Shown piece after piece: positions 49,780 to 57,095 of a DNA stretch of 64,000 nucleotides. The notes under the pieces were generated by a model, which was not told where the DNA came from, made no database searches, and saw nothing but the letters and a program-made list of their open reading frames with translations. Numbering within the stretch: the stretch's first letter is position 1; each line of letters opens with the position of its first letter. This DNA comes from Alteromonas sp. CI.11.F.A3 (GTDB lineage: Bacteria; Pseudomonadota; Gammaproteobacteria; Enterobacterales; Alteromonadaceae). The translations under genes were made by a program, and so were the position numbers. Location: the NCBI RefSeq assembly GCF_032925565.1, contig NZ_CP136708.1:248001-312000 (forward strand), given 5' to 3'.

Positions 49780-50775
49780 ATGGTGGCCGTGATGCCTAGA
49801 GCCAGAAATTCTCAAATCAGCTTGTCAGAAACCCCCTACTATCACTGCGTATCACGCTGTGTACGCCGTGCTTTCTTATGCGGTGAAGATAAGCTTACAA
49901 GCCAAAGTTATGAGCATCGTCGCCAGTGGGTTGAAGATAGAATTCACTACCTTACTGAAGTATTTTCCATTGATGTATGTGCCTATGCAGTAATGAGCAA
50001 TCATACGCATTTAGTACTACACGTTGATTTAGAAAAGATAAAAACAATGACCTCTGAGGAAGTGGTTACCAGGTGGCATAAAGTGTTTAACGGCACGCTG
50101 TTAACACGCCAGTATCTGGTTGAGGAAAGCCGAGAGCGCATGCGAGAAGCACAACTAAAAACCATTGAGGCAACGATAGCGGTATGGAGAAAGCGCTTAT
50201 GTGATATTAGCTGGTTTATGCGTTGCTTGAATGAATACATAGCACGGCAAGCAAATAAAGAAGACCAATGTACAGGTCGATTTTGGGAAGGGCGATTTAA
50301 ATCACAAGCGCTACTTGATGAAGCAGCATTAATGGCGTGCATGACTTATGTTGATTTAAACCCTGTAAGAGCAAAGATGGCAAATACACCTGAACACGCT
50401 AAGCATACCAGTATCCAATACCGACTCAATGCTGCAAAACGCAAGGTAGCACCTAAGTACCTTATGCCGTTTGTAGGTAACCCAAGAAAGAATATGCCAA
50501 AAGGATTGCCATTCTCGTTGATGGATTATGTTCAGTTAGTCGATTTAACTGGTAGGCAAGTGCGAAAAGATAAAAGAGGAGCGATAGCAGATACCGAACC
50601 GCCTGTTATAGCTCGCTTAGGGTTAACCGCAGAGCATTGGTTTGAACTTGCAACAACGTTCGAATATTGTTTTTCAAGCGCCGCTGGAAAGCTGGAATAT
50701 CTTGAAAACTATTGCAAAAGCCAATGTATGCAGCGGGTTTCTAGCCGGGCTAATGCTATTAGGTTGTTCACTTAA
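49780..50775 (+). CDS. RAYT, REP-associated tyrosine transposase, copy 2 (intact)
   Basis: A 331-residue HUH/Y1 transposase. N-terminus PRARNSQISLSETPYYHCVSRC; metal motif SNHTHLVLH (HxH) near residues 76-80; RFWEGRFKSQALLDE and MTYVDLNPVRAKM, which carries the catalytic Tyr region typical of REP-associated proteins. An in-frame ATG at 49792 (MPRARN) may be the true start; neither has a clear ribosome site. Such enzymes cut and rejoin single-stranded REP hairpins. Nearly identical to copy 3 (57091), so one or both moved recently. Preceded by a complete unit A leader (49697-49779). Confidence 0.92.
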   Translation: MVAVMPRARNSQISLSETPYYHCVSRCVRRAFLCGEDKLTSQSYEHRRQWVEDRIHYLTEVFSIDVCAYAVMSNHTHLVLHVDLEKIKTMTSEEVVTRWHKVFNGTLLTRQYLVEESRERMREAQLKTIEATIAVWRKRLCDISWFMRCLNEYIARQANKEDQCTGRFWEGRFKSQALLDEAALMACMTYVDLNPVRAKMANTPEHAKHTSIQYRLNAAKRKVAPKYLMPFVGNPRKNMPKGLPFSLMDYVQLVDLTGRQVRKDKRGAIADTEPPVIARLGLTAEHWFELATTFEYCFSSAAGKLEYLENYCKSQCMQRVSSRANAIRLFT

Positions 50776-50988
50776 CTGTTAATTCTACATTGATTAAATG
50801 AATATTTACTTCGAACTTAACGATGATTTAGAAACTGTCTGTATATGAAAGGAGTGGTTAGTATTTGTATGTTATTTTTTTGTGTACGTTGAAATATCAG
50901 GGTTACATGTACATTAATAAAAGTATAAATGAAAGATTCTAATGGCCTTATAAACATGCTAGCTTTATTTGTGAATTATCAAATAAAT

Positions 50989-51348
50989 ATGGGATTGGGT
51001 TACGTGATAAATTTTAAACATTTATTCTTGAGCTTTGCTCTATTTCTAATTAGCTTTAGTAGCTATTCTGCAAGTTGGAGCTATGGAAAAATTACTAAAT
51101 TAGAATCGTATGCTAACTCAGTATATGTACAATGGGATGGCCCAAATACTGAAAATTGCACTCAGCAAACGATAATTATGTCAGCAACAACTCTCGGCAG
51201 TGAAGCAGCTCTAGAACGAAGTTTTTCAATAGCTCTGGCAGCAGTCGCTTCTAACAGTTCAGCACTATTCCGTTTGGTCGGCTGTGAGAGAGATAGGCAA
51301 AAAGCCGTTGCTGTTCAATTTTGCGCAAAAGATAATTGTGCGTACTAA
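50989..51348 (+). CDS. Small secreted two-Cys protein, array member 1
   Basis: About 119 residues with a Sec signal (KHLFLSFALFLISFSSYSA). ATG 50989 is chosen; GTG at 51004 would start directly at INFKHLF, and a longer frame opens at 50929. Mature part: ITKLESYANSVYVQW, first Cys in ENCTQQ, helix SFSIALAAVASNSSALF, then VGCERD and a C-terminal CAKDNC. Fits the array pattern (strand, Cys, helix rich in Ala/Ser, strand, Cys, strand). Predicted periplasmic or exported. Function unknown. Confidence 0.65.
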   Translation: MGLGYVINFKHLFLSFALFLISFSSYSASWSYGKITKLESYANSVYVQWDGPNTENCTQQTIIMSATTLGSEAALERSFSIALAAVASNSSALFRLVGCERDRQKAVAVQFCAKDNCAY

Positions 51349-51537
51349 TTAGATAGAATAATTGGACGCCAAAAACTTACTATAGAATTGAACTTCGATA
51401 AATACATAATGTAGGTTCAGCGCTTTCCTAGCTATATGGTATTAAGGTGAGTAATTCAATAAATGCTGAATGACAATACAGCTTCCGAACAAAATTATAT
51501 TGGCTTAGTATAAGTTAATTTTTTAAAGGATTAGATT

Positions 51538-51864
51538 ATGAAGTTAAGATGGATCTTATTTGCCTTTTTTTTATTTGGTACTTTCGTAACTAAAGCAGAT
51601 GGTTTAATTACAAGTATAGTGTTTTCAGGTCCCGACGATCCCTCACATCAGGATATTGTGCAAATTCAACTGGAAGGGGGATTTTCTGAATTTACCAATT
51701 GTAATAGCTCATACTCGGCAATCCGTAACACAGAAACTAGAGAGGCTATGATTAGTTTTGCTCTTTCAGCCTACTTAGCAAAAATACCTGTCGCTGTGAA
51801 ATTAAACTCAAATGACAAGTATTTTTCTGACAGGTGCACTATAAGTCGTATTTATGCCCAGTAA
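51538..51864 (+). CDS. Small secreted two-Cys protein, array member 2
   Basis: 108 residues. AAGGA precedes the ATG; Sec signal LRWILFAFFLFGTFVTKA. Mature part: LITSIVFSGP, DIVQIQLEGG, first Cys TNCNSS, helix MISFALSAYLAKIPVAVKL, second Cys DRCTISRIYAQ. Matches the array consensus. Own AT-rich upstream region of 190 bases, so probably its own promoter. Function unknown. Confidence 0.72.
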   Translation: MKLRWILFAFFLFGTFVTKADGLITSIVFSGPDDPSHQDIVQIQLEGGFSEFTNCNSSYSAIRNTETREAMISFALSAYLAKIPVAVKLNSNDKYFSDRCTISRIYAQ

Positions 51865-52053
51865 AGAAGTGGGAGCCACCTTATTGTGGCACACCCACTC
51901 CGGTCAAGTTTAGAAGTAAGTTATGATATTAAGCGTGGGTAGTAAATCGTAACGGTATCTAATCACAGATACGGCTGTAGCAAAGAGCTATTTGATTTGT
52001 TAGCTTTACGTAGTATGGAAGCTCCAAAGATTAAAATTAGGATTTGTATTAAA

Positions 52054-52356
52054 ATGATAAAAATCACAGTATTTACAGCATTAATTCTATTTTCAAGTAT
52101 CGTGAATGCTTGGACGCCGAGTGGCTCCTCACTAACGGTAAAAGGAATTATCGAATGGGAAGGAAACGAGCATGTGGTAGTTTGGTTGTCTAATGATATA
52201 AAATGTTATGTCCCTTCAAACGAGTCCAATCTCATTAGTTTTGTATATGCCCTTTACTTAAATCAAAAGTCGGCCTCATGGCACTGTCATGATGCAGAGA
52301 CAAATGTGGGTGGATATAAAGCGCATCGTTTGCACCGTGTGGTTGCACTTCAGTAG
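52054..52356 (+). CDS. Small secreted two-Cys protein, array member 3
   Basis: About 100 residues. The ATG at 52054 (MIKITVFTALILFSSIVNA) starts the signal peptide and has TAGGA upstream; the longer frame from 51997 adds a charged stretch without support. Mature part: SLTVKGIIEWEGNEHVVVWL, first Cys IKCYVPS, helix LISFVYALYLNQKSA, Cys in WHCHD, final strand HRVVALQ. Followed at 52432 by a decayed copy of the sequence that follows array member 11. Confidence 0.65.
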   Translation: MIKITVFTALILFSSIVNAWTPSGSSLTVKGIIEWEGNEHVVVWLSNDIKCYVPSNESNLISFVYALYLNQKSASWHCHDAETNVGGYKAHRLHRVVALQ

Positions 52357-53000
52357 CTCGTATCTTTATAAATGGCTGTTAAGCGAGCTTAAATGTAATT
52401 TTCTCGACTTTAAAAACGAGTGAAGTTATCGAAAATTAAATCAAAGTATGTTTTGCCCGCTTCTGAGTGACTTATACTAAAGGCTTGGTAGTTTAAATAG
52501 GGAACCCACCTTAACTGGCCACAAGTTCAACTACCAGATTAGTTAAAACAAGCCGAAATAGCCGTCATCAGGAGGCGGGATGGCATTAATTTGATAAGTA
52601 AATTTTAACTGTAGTAAAAAGAATATAAATGTGTCAATGAATAAGTATCGAGGTTATATTTTTATCGGTGCCATTGACGATGCACTTGCCAACTGTTAGG
52701 ACACCCACCGTAACTTGAAACCAAACTCCTCGTTTGTTGAGTTACTTTTGATTAGAATTAGCAACTAATGGAATTACCCATGAAGAGCGATATTCTCTTC
52801 ACCATATTGTATCGTAGATAGAGTTGGGTGGTGTTCATTTATGAAAACTAAGGAAAGTAACTAAAGGAAAGTAACTAAATAGGACACCCACCATAACTTG
52901 AATTAAATAGGAAATTAAATAGGACACCCACCATAACTGGCCCAAGGTTCAATTACGTGGTTGGTTAAAATAATCCAAAATAGCGGTCATCAAAGTTTAT
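52357..53000. other. Repeat-rich gap: decayed flank copy, units A and B
   Basis: No gene. 52432-52495 resembles 63247-63345 (AAATCAAAG, TTTTGCCCGC, GACTTATACTAAAGGC, TTGGTAGT) with the terminator stem deleted. A divergent unit A copy lies at 52497-52570, a unit B head at 52699, a head-only unit at 52880 and a full leader from 52920. Tandem duplications sit at 52850-52877 (14 bases twice) and 52901-52924 (12 bases twice), each directly before or at a repeat head. Confidence 0.7.
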
Positions 53001-53084
53001 ATGGTGGCCGTGATGCCTAGAGCCAGAAATTCTCAAATCAACTTGTCAGAAACCCCCTACTATCACTGTGTATCACGCTGTGAA
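53001..53084 (+). pseudogene. RAYT copy 4, 5' fragment only
   Basis: The first about 28 codons of RAYT (to YYHCVSRC) after a full leader repeat. At about 53084 the sequence switches abruptly to the reverse complement of a TrwB-like gene. A short chimeric frame continues to 53219 but has no meaning. Confidence 0.85.
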
Positions 53085-53334
53085 AGACCCAGTGCCAGTC
53101 ACGTTCAATCAATGCTTGCCAGTAGCCAAGCCAAGGGCGTAAGGAATGGTCAAAGACCAAACCGGATACGCTATCCAGCCAATAGTCGATATGGACGCTT
53201 AACGCTGGCCATGGCGTAAGCCATGACCACGACCAGATAAGCAGACCGATGAAGGTAGGCAGCCAGACAATACCTGCTACCGTGATAATGCTCGCCCAAT
53301 CTTGGCGACGATACGAAGTGGGTAGTGTACTCAT
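53085..53334 (-). pseudogene. N-terminal fragment of a TrwB/TraD-like coupling protein
   Basis: The minus strand encodes MSTLPTSYRRQDWASIITVA, a membrane helix (GIVWLPTFIGLLIWSW), and a periplasmic-type stretch with RPWLGYWQALIERDWHWVF; it is then broken by the RAYT fragment at 53084. Position after the ribbon-helix-helix gene with a TAATG overlap (1 base) and the N-terminal membrane topology are as in the TrwA-TrwB pair of conjugative plasmids. About 83 of some 500 residues remain. The assignment rests on context and topology. Confidence 0.6.
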
Positions 53335-53615
53335 TAGAATTTCACTCCCTTATCGTGCGATTGGCTTAGGGCTTGTTTGTGATCTTCTGCGGCCAAGTCC
53401 AAGGTGGTGCAGAGCATCTCAAATTGGACTTTGCGTTGACGCTGTTCAAGTTTGAGCAAAAGCTGTTGCAATTGTTGTTGCTCTTGGTAATGTGTCCAAA
53501 AGCTTCGAATGACATCGGCCACCGTGCAACCACGGCGCTCTGCTTCAATTTGCAGACGGGCGTGATCCTCGCCAGAGAATCGTGCCGTTACGGCTTTGTT
53601 TAAGTGTTTATTCAT
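53334..53615 (-). CDS. TrwA-like ribbon-helix-helix relaxosome accessory protein
   Basis: About 93 residues. The ATG at 53615 (MNKHLNKAVTARFSGEDHAR) follows GGGAG at 9 bases; the longer frame to 53684 adds a poor leader. Residues 8-45 form an Arc/CopG-type ribbon-helix-helix (VTARFSGEDHARLQIEAERR, GCTVADVIRSFW), followed by a Gln/Leu-rich coiled coil. In TrwA-like proteins this binds oriT and represses the operon. It looks intact, but its partner relaxase and coupling protein are both destroyed. Confidence 0.72.
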   Translation of the reverse strand: MNKHLNKAVTARFSGEDHARLQIEAERRGCTVADVIRSFWTHYQEQQQLQQLLLKLEQRQRKVQFEMLCTTLDLAAEDHKQALSQSHDKGVKF

Positions 53616-53693
53616 GGGGGAAATCTCCCGTTGCGTGAACAAGTTCAAGGGATTCAGGCTTTGTGCACCGTGGTAGCGGTGCACAGAGCGAAA

Positions 53694-54638
53694 TCATTCT
53701 GGCAGTACCAGATACGGGAGTTTGTGAGCGATGACGCTGCGCCAGCGCGGCCACCACCGGTGAGTGGGGTTTGTGCTCATAATCTCTTGTTCGCTAGGAA
53801 CCGAGTTGAAGAATCTCAACGTAGCGTGATCTGGGTGCTGTAGCTCTTCATCAAGGCGGTACAGATCGTTACGCACGGTTGAGAAACCGAAGCCGGGCAG
53901 CTTCAGACAGTCTTCATTCAACAGTTCACAGGCGAGTTTGGCGATGGCCTCACGGGTCAACGTGGGGTCGTCATACTTGGCGTAAATGGTCAATCCAAAC
54001 AAATCTCGTCGTCGGCGTTCAGCATGAGACAGCCCATCCGCGAACAGACGTTGCTGAGCGTTACTGACGTAACGGGCTTTCATCTCGTCTAAGTCGGGGA
54101 TGTAGTCTTTTGTGGCAGGCTTTGCGGCCAAGGCCCGCAAGGGCCCGACCAAGTCATGAGTCAGTAAGTCTTGCGAGTAGGCCCATTTGCAGAAATCCTG
54201 AGGGCGGATGTACTGCTCACCGTCTTTCTCAATGATCACCAACTCTTCGAGCAATACCGCATCTTTGATGGCGTCTAACAGGGTTTCACGCTCTTCACGC
54301 CAGCCGTTGTAATATTGCCCCGGCTCAAGGTGGTAACACAGCGGATCCATGCCCACACCCAAGCAGGCAGCCTCAGGCACCGTCCACAGTTTACGCTCGG
54401 CGTATTCCTCCCAGATCCAATCGCGGATGTCCATTAGCGGGAAGACGATTATCTGTAAGAGATCATCAGGGATTTGGCAATCCCGCTGCGCGTATTGCAC
54501 CTCCTGACGGCGCAAGAGCTTGGATGGCTCAAACGGGTGACCCTCTTTGAGCAGCAAGCGAATCGCTTTTTGCACGCGTGTTTCAGCTTGTTTGTAAATG
54601 TCCGAATGAATGTCCGGGTAGTTTGTATCAAGTGTCAT
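53694..54638 (-). CDS. Unrecognised plasmid-type protein upstream of trwA-like gene
   Basis: About 314 residues. The ATG at 54638 (MTLDTNYPDIHSDIYKQ) follows AGAGGA; the frame opens earlier at 54722 without support. Soluble, no signal. Notable stretches: QAETRVQKAIRLLLKEGHPF, LWTVPEAACLGVGMDPL, EERETLLDAIKDAVLLEELV, a basic RRRRDLFG segment and GFGFSTVRNDLYRLDEEL, the last resembling a winged-helix or DNA-binding region. Richer in GC than the surrounding repeats and co-oriented with the mobilisation remnants, so likely from the same element, perhaps with a replication or regulatory role. No family recognised. Confidence 0.65.
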   Translation of the reverse strand: MTLDTNYPDIHSDIYKQAETRVQKAIRLLLKEGHPFEPSKLLRRQEVQYAQRDCQIPDDLLQIIVFPLMDIRDWIWEEYAERKLWTVPEAACLGVGMDPLCYHLEPGQYYNGWREERETLLDAIKDAVLLEELVIIEKDGEQYIRPQDFCKWAYSQDLLTHDLVGPLRALAAKPATKDYIPDLDEMKARYVSNAQQRLFADGLSHAERRRRDLFGLTIYAKYDDPTLTREAIAKLACELLNEDCLKLPGFGFSTVRNDLYRLDEELQHPDHATLRFFNSVPSEQEIMSTNPTHRWWPRWRSVIAHKLPYLVLPE

Positions 54639-54897
54639 TTTATATTCCTCTTGGTTGCTTGAATGACACTGACATAATGGAAGATTGAATTTGTTGTAGA
54701 TACAACAACGAACAATGGGCATGAAAAAATGCGGGTTTTACGACATTTTTAGCGTGACACATCGGCATCGTCCATAACTGCCAGTCACACCCTATGGTGA
54801 CACAATTTTTTTAAAACGCCGGGCCGAAGTGAAAAAATAATTGATTTAGTTAAAACGGGTGCATCAGCTATGACAATTTCGATTATACAAACTGTGT

Positions 54898-54914
54898 CAC
54901 TAAGTGTTATAGTG
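54898..54914 (+). promoter_or_regulatory. Candidate higBA promoter/operator
   Basis: CACTA and TAGTG form an inverted repeat around AGTGTTA; the right arm overlaps a -10-like TATAGT (54908-54913). It lies 18 bases before the toxin ATG. Autoregulation by the HTH antitoxin through such a palindrome is usual in these systems; binding is inferred. Confidence 0.45.
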
Positions 54915-54931
54915 TAGGGTGTTGGAAGGGA

Positions 54932-55303
54932 ATGAAATGCGCATATATAAATCAAAGTGGTTCACGAAGTGGGCCGATAAAAGAAGGACTGACGGATGAT
55001 GCCCTTAAAGAGGCCGTCAGTGAGATGGAAAAAGGGTTAATTGATGCTGATCTCGGTGGCCATGTTTATAAAAAGCGTGCGCCCATTGAAGGTCAGGGTA
55101 AGAGCAGCGGCCTGCGAACTATTCTTGCATTTAAGGTGGGGAACAAAGCCTTTTTTATGTATGGCTTTCCTAAAAATGCGCGGGATAACATCGACAGTAA
55201 AGAGCTAAAAGCGTTTAAGCACTTGGCAAAAGAATTGTTGGGCTACAGTGATGCTCAACTGAAAAAAGCCCTTAAAACGGGCAGCATGGTAGAGGTGAAA
55301 TGA
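54932..55303 (+). CDS. HigB-2/RelE-like toxin
   Basis: 123 residues. GGAAGGG precedes the ATG. Features: KEGLTDDALKEAVSEMEKGL, DLGGHVYKKRAPIEGQGKSS, LRTILAFKVGNKAFFMYGF and KNARDNI, which match the RelE-superfamily toxins paired with HTH antitoxins (HigB-2-like, PF06296 as I recall), expected to act as a ribosome-dependent mRNA endonuclease. The antitoxin gene starts one base after its stop region. Toxin-first order is the HigBA arrangement. Confidence 0.85.
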   Translation: MKCAYINQSGSRSGPIKEGLTDDALKEAVSEMEKGLIDADLGGHVYKKRAPIEGQGKSSGLRTILAFKVGNKAFFMYGFPKNARDNIDSKELKAFKHLAKELLGYSDAQLKKALKTGSMVEVK

Positions 55304-55304
55304 G

Positions 55305-55610
55305 ATGAAAGACAGTATCTTAGATGTCATACATGACACAGCAAAAGAGTTAAACGATGCAGGCGTGATGGATAAGCAAACGCTGCGCGAGTTTGATGCG
55401 CTGTGCCTGCCAAAAATCGAAGCCTATGATGCTCGCCGCATTCAGGCTATCCGTAAAAAAGCCCATGTGAGTCAGGCTGTGTTCGCCGCTTACCTAAACA
55501 CGACTGCATCAACGGTCAGGCAGTGGGAGCAAGGCGGTAAAAAACCTCGTGGTACTTCGCTGAAATTGCTTAATTTGGTGGCCACTAAAGGGTTAGAGGT
55601 CTTGGCTTAA
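55305..55610 (+). CDS. HigA-type HTH antitoxin
   Basis: 101 residues with a C-terminal Xre/HTH domain (RRIQAIRKKAHVSQAVFAAY, LNTTASTVRQWEQGGKKPRG). The N-terminal half likely wraps the toxin. The ATG is 1 base after the toxin stop, so the two are co-translated. Probably represses its own promoter at 54898. Confidence 0.87.
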   Translation: MKDSILDVIHDTAKELNDAGVMDKQTLREFDALCLPKIEAYDARRIQAIRKKAHVSQAVFAAYLNTTASTVRQWEQGGKKPRGTSLKLLNLVATKGLEVLA

Positions 55611-55879
55611 TCATCGCGACGCGAGAAGGTGACAGCACTTGTTGGAAAACTAGGAAAACTAAATATGACACCCACCTTAACTGGCCCAAGGTTCAATTAC
55701 GTGGTTGGTTAAAATATTCCAAAATAGCGGTCATCAAAGTTTAATTAATAAATGGCGAACTTTAGCGAATTACGAACTCGAACTAGCGAACTACGAACTC
55801 GAACTAAACTAATTAGGACACCCACTGTAATTTCAAACCAAACACGCTTCGGCGGGGTTGGTTTTTTTAGTAATTATGA
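55611..55879. repeat. Repeat block with unit A and unit B copies
   Basis: Unit A copy 55663-55742 (head TATGACACCCACC) is preceded by a 9-base tandem duplication (55644-55661). Unit B copy 55813-55871 is preceded by a 21-base tandem duplication with one mismatch (55764-55805). Its hairpin, AACCAAACACGC / GCGGGGTTGGTT with a TTCG loop, is followed by T7 and could also terminate transcription. No gene. Confidence 0.75.
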
Positions 55880-56242
55880 CTAGTTCTCATTATTGAGTAA
55901 CTCCAACTCGACAATTATATCCACGTCCTTGATAATGTAGCAGGGTACGTTTTTTAATCCTGTACACTCAAGAGAGTTAACTACTGCGGCATTAGAAGCG
56001 TTTTCCCATCCACGTCCAGCAGGATCTGAGTTTTGACTTTCATCTGGACGTTCTGAAAGTCGCAACTGATAGATTCGAAGATCATCAGAGTTATCTTGTT
56101 GATTAAGATATTCTCTAGCTACTACTATATTTAGCCAACAATAAATACCATCGTTTAACCCATGCGGGTATCTAGCGGAGATTGCGCTCTTATCGTTAGT
56201 AGGTAGTAAAGGCGGGAGGGTTACATGAAATACTGTACACAT
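55880..56242 (-). CDS. Hypothetical protein, possibly a stray cargo gene
   Basis: A 120-residue frame on the minus strand (MCTVFHVTLPPLLPTND, GIYCWLNIVVAREYLNQQD, IYQLRLSERPDESQ, CYIIKDVDIIVELELL). Soluble, acidic, no signal. No clear ribosome site and no family recognised. The amino-acid mix looks like a real protein, and it sits alone between repeat blocks. Confidence 0.5.
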   Translation of the reverse strand: MCTVFHVTLPPLLPTNDKSAISARYPHGLNDGIYCWLNIVVAREYLNQQDNSDDLRIYQLRLSERPDESQNSDPAGRGWENASNAAVVNSLECTGLKNVPCYIIKDVDIIVELELLNNEN

Positions 56243-56274
56243 AGAGTTTTTATATGAGTGAAAACCGATAAATT

Positions 56275-56478
56275 GTATCAGAAATAACTAGTATCAGAAA
56301 TAACTAGAAATAACTAACTAGAAATAACTAAATAGGACACCCAGCATAACTGGCCCAAGGTTCAATTACGTGGTTGGTTAAAATAATCCAAAATAGCGGT
56401 CATCAAAGTTTATATGGTGGCCGTGACGCCTAGGACTAGAAATTCTCAAATCAGCTTGTCGGTTACCCCCTGCCATTA
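56275..56478 (+). repeat. Unit A copy with RAYT 5' remnant and upstream tandem repeats
   Basis: GTATCAGAAATAACTA twice (56275-56306), followed by two shorter AGAAATAACTA-type repeats, lead directly into the head AATAGGACACCCAGC at 56331. The leader continues into a decayed RAYT start (GTGACGCC for GTGATGCC) and ends near 56475. Confidence 0.8.
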
Positions 56479-56515
56479 ATTAAATAGGGCGTCCACGTGA
56501 ACTGCTCATTCCAAA

Positions 56516-56628
56516 CTTCCATTACACTCAACGTGAATGTTGTTTTTCCCGCATTTAGATTCTGATTTTTCTGCTTGGTTAAAAATGAATGTAAATCATG
56601 TTGACTAAAACAAAAGTTTGATGTCCAT
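56516..56628. repeat. Decayed copy of the pckA downstream region
   Basis: Matches 39835-39945 over its length with scattered differences: CACTCAACGTGA, TTCCCGC for TGCCCGC, AATGAATGTAAAT and TTGACTAAAACAAAA. The terminator stem has lost complementarity. Here it forms the upstream region of array member 4. Confidence 0.75.
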
Positions 56629-56672
56629 AAAGTGTGCTGATATATTCACGTTTTAAACAAGGAAGAACAAAA

Positions 56673-57008
56673 ATGTTTTTAAAAAAGCCCTTTTTTATTT
56701 GCTGTGTTTTATTTTCTTTGTCTGCGCAAGGTAATCAGTCCACAAATGAAACCACTATAAAATTTCTTGAAAGCTGGACAACTACATCCGGTGATTTATA
56801 CGTTAGAACAAATGAGAACTCATTAACCAATCCAGCCTCATGCTCGAATCCAAGCGTCTATGTTCTCCCCAAAAATGCCCCAGAAATAACTCATAGTATG
56901 TTGTTAGCGTCTACGCACGCAAACTCAACTTTAACACTAACAATTTACGGTGGCGGCTGCTATTTCAACCGTCCTCAGATCGTTGCTGTCAAAGTTATGA
57001 ATCAATAA
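56673..57008 (+). CDS. Small secreted protein, array member 4
   Basis: About 111 residues. ATG 56673 follows AAGGAAG; the longer frame (56634) lacks support. Signal FLKKPFFICCVLFSLSAQG. Mature part: TIKFLESWTTTSGDLYVRT, first Cys SCSNPSVYVLP, helix SMLLASTHANSTLTLTIYG, second Cys GGGCYFN, last strand VAVKVMNQ. Fits the array consensus. A RAYT leader begins 4-6 bases after its stop. Confidence 0.72.
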   Translation: MFLKKPFFICCVLFSLSAQGNQSTNETTIKFLESWTTTSGDLYVRTNENSLTNPASCSNPSVYVLPKNAPEITHSMLLASTHANSTLTLTIYGGGCYFNRPQIVAVKVMNQ

Positions 57009-57011
57009 CAA

Positions 57012-57095
57012 AATAGCCCCCCTTAACTGGCCCAAGGATCAATTACGTGGTTGGTTAAAATAATCCAAAATAGCGGTCATCAAAGTTTATATGGT
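57012..57095 (+). repeat. Unit A leader of RAYT copy 3
   Basis: The head is eroded (AATAGCCCCCCTTAACTGG) but the rest of the leader is the same as before copies 1 and 2. It follows the stop of array member 4 directly. Confidence 0.85.

Noticed and set aside
53085..53219. Extension of the RAYT fragment frame as a 72-residue protein
   Set aside because: After codon 28 the frame reads the antisense strand of the coupling-protein fragment; it is a chimera without meaning.
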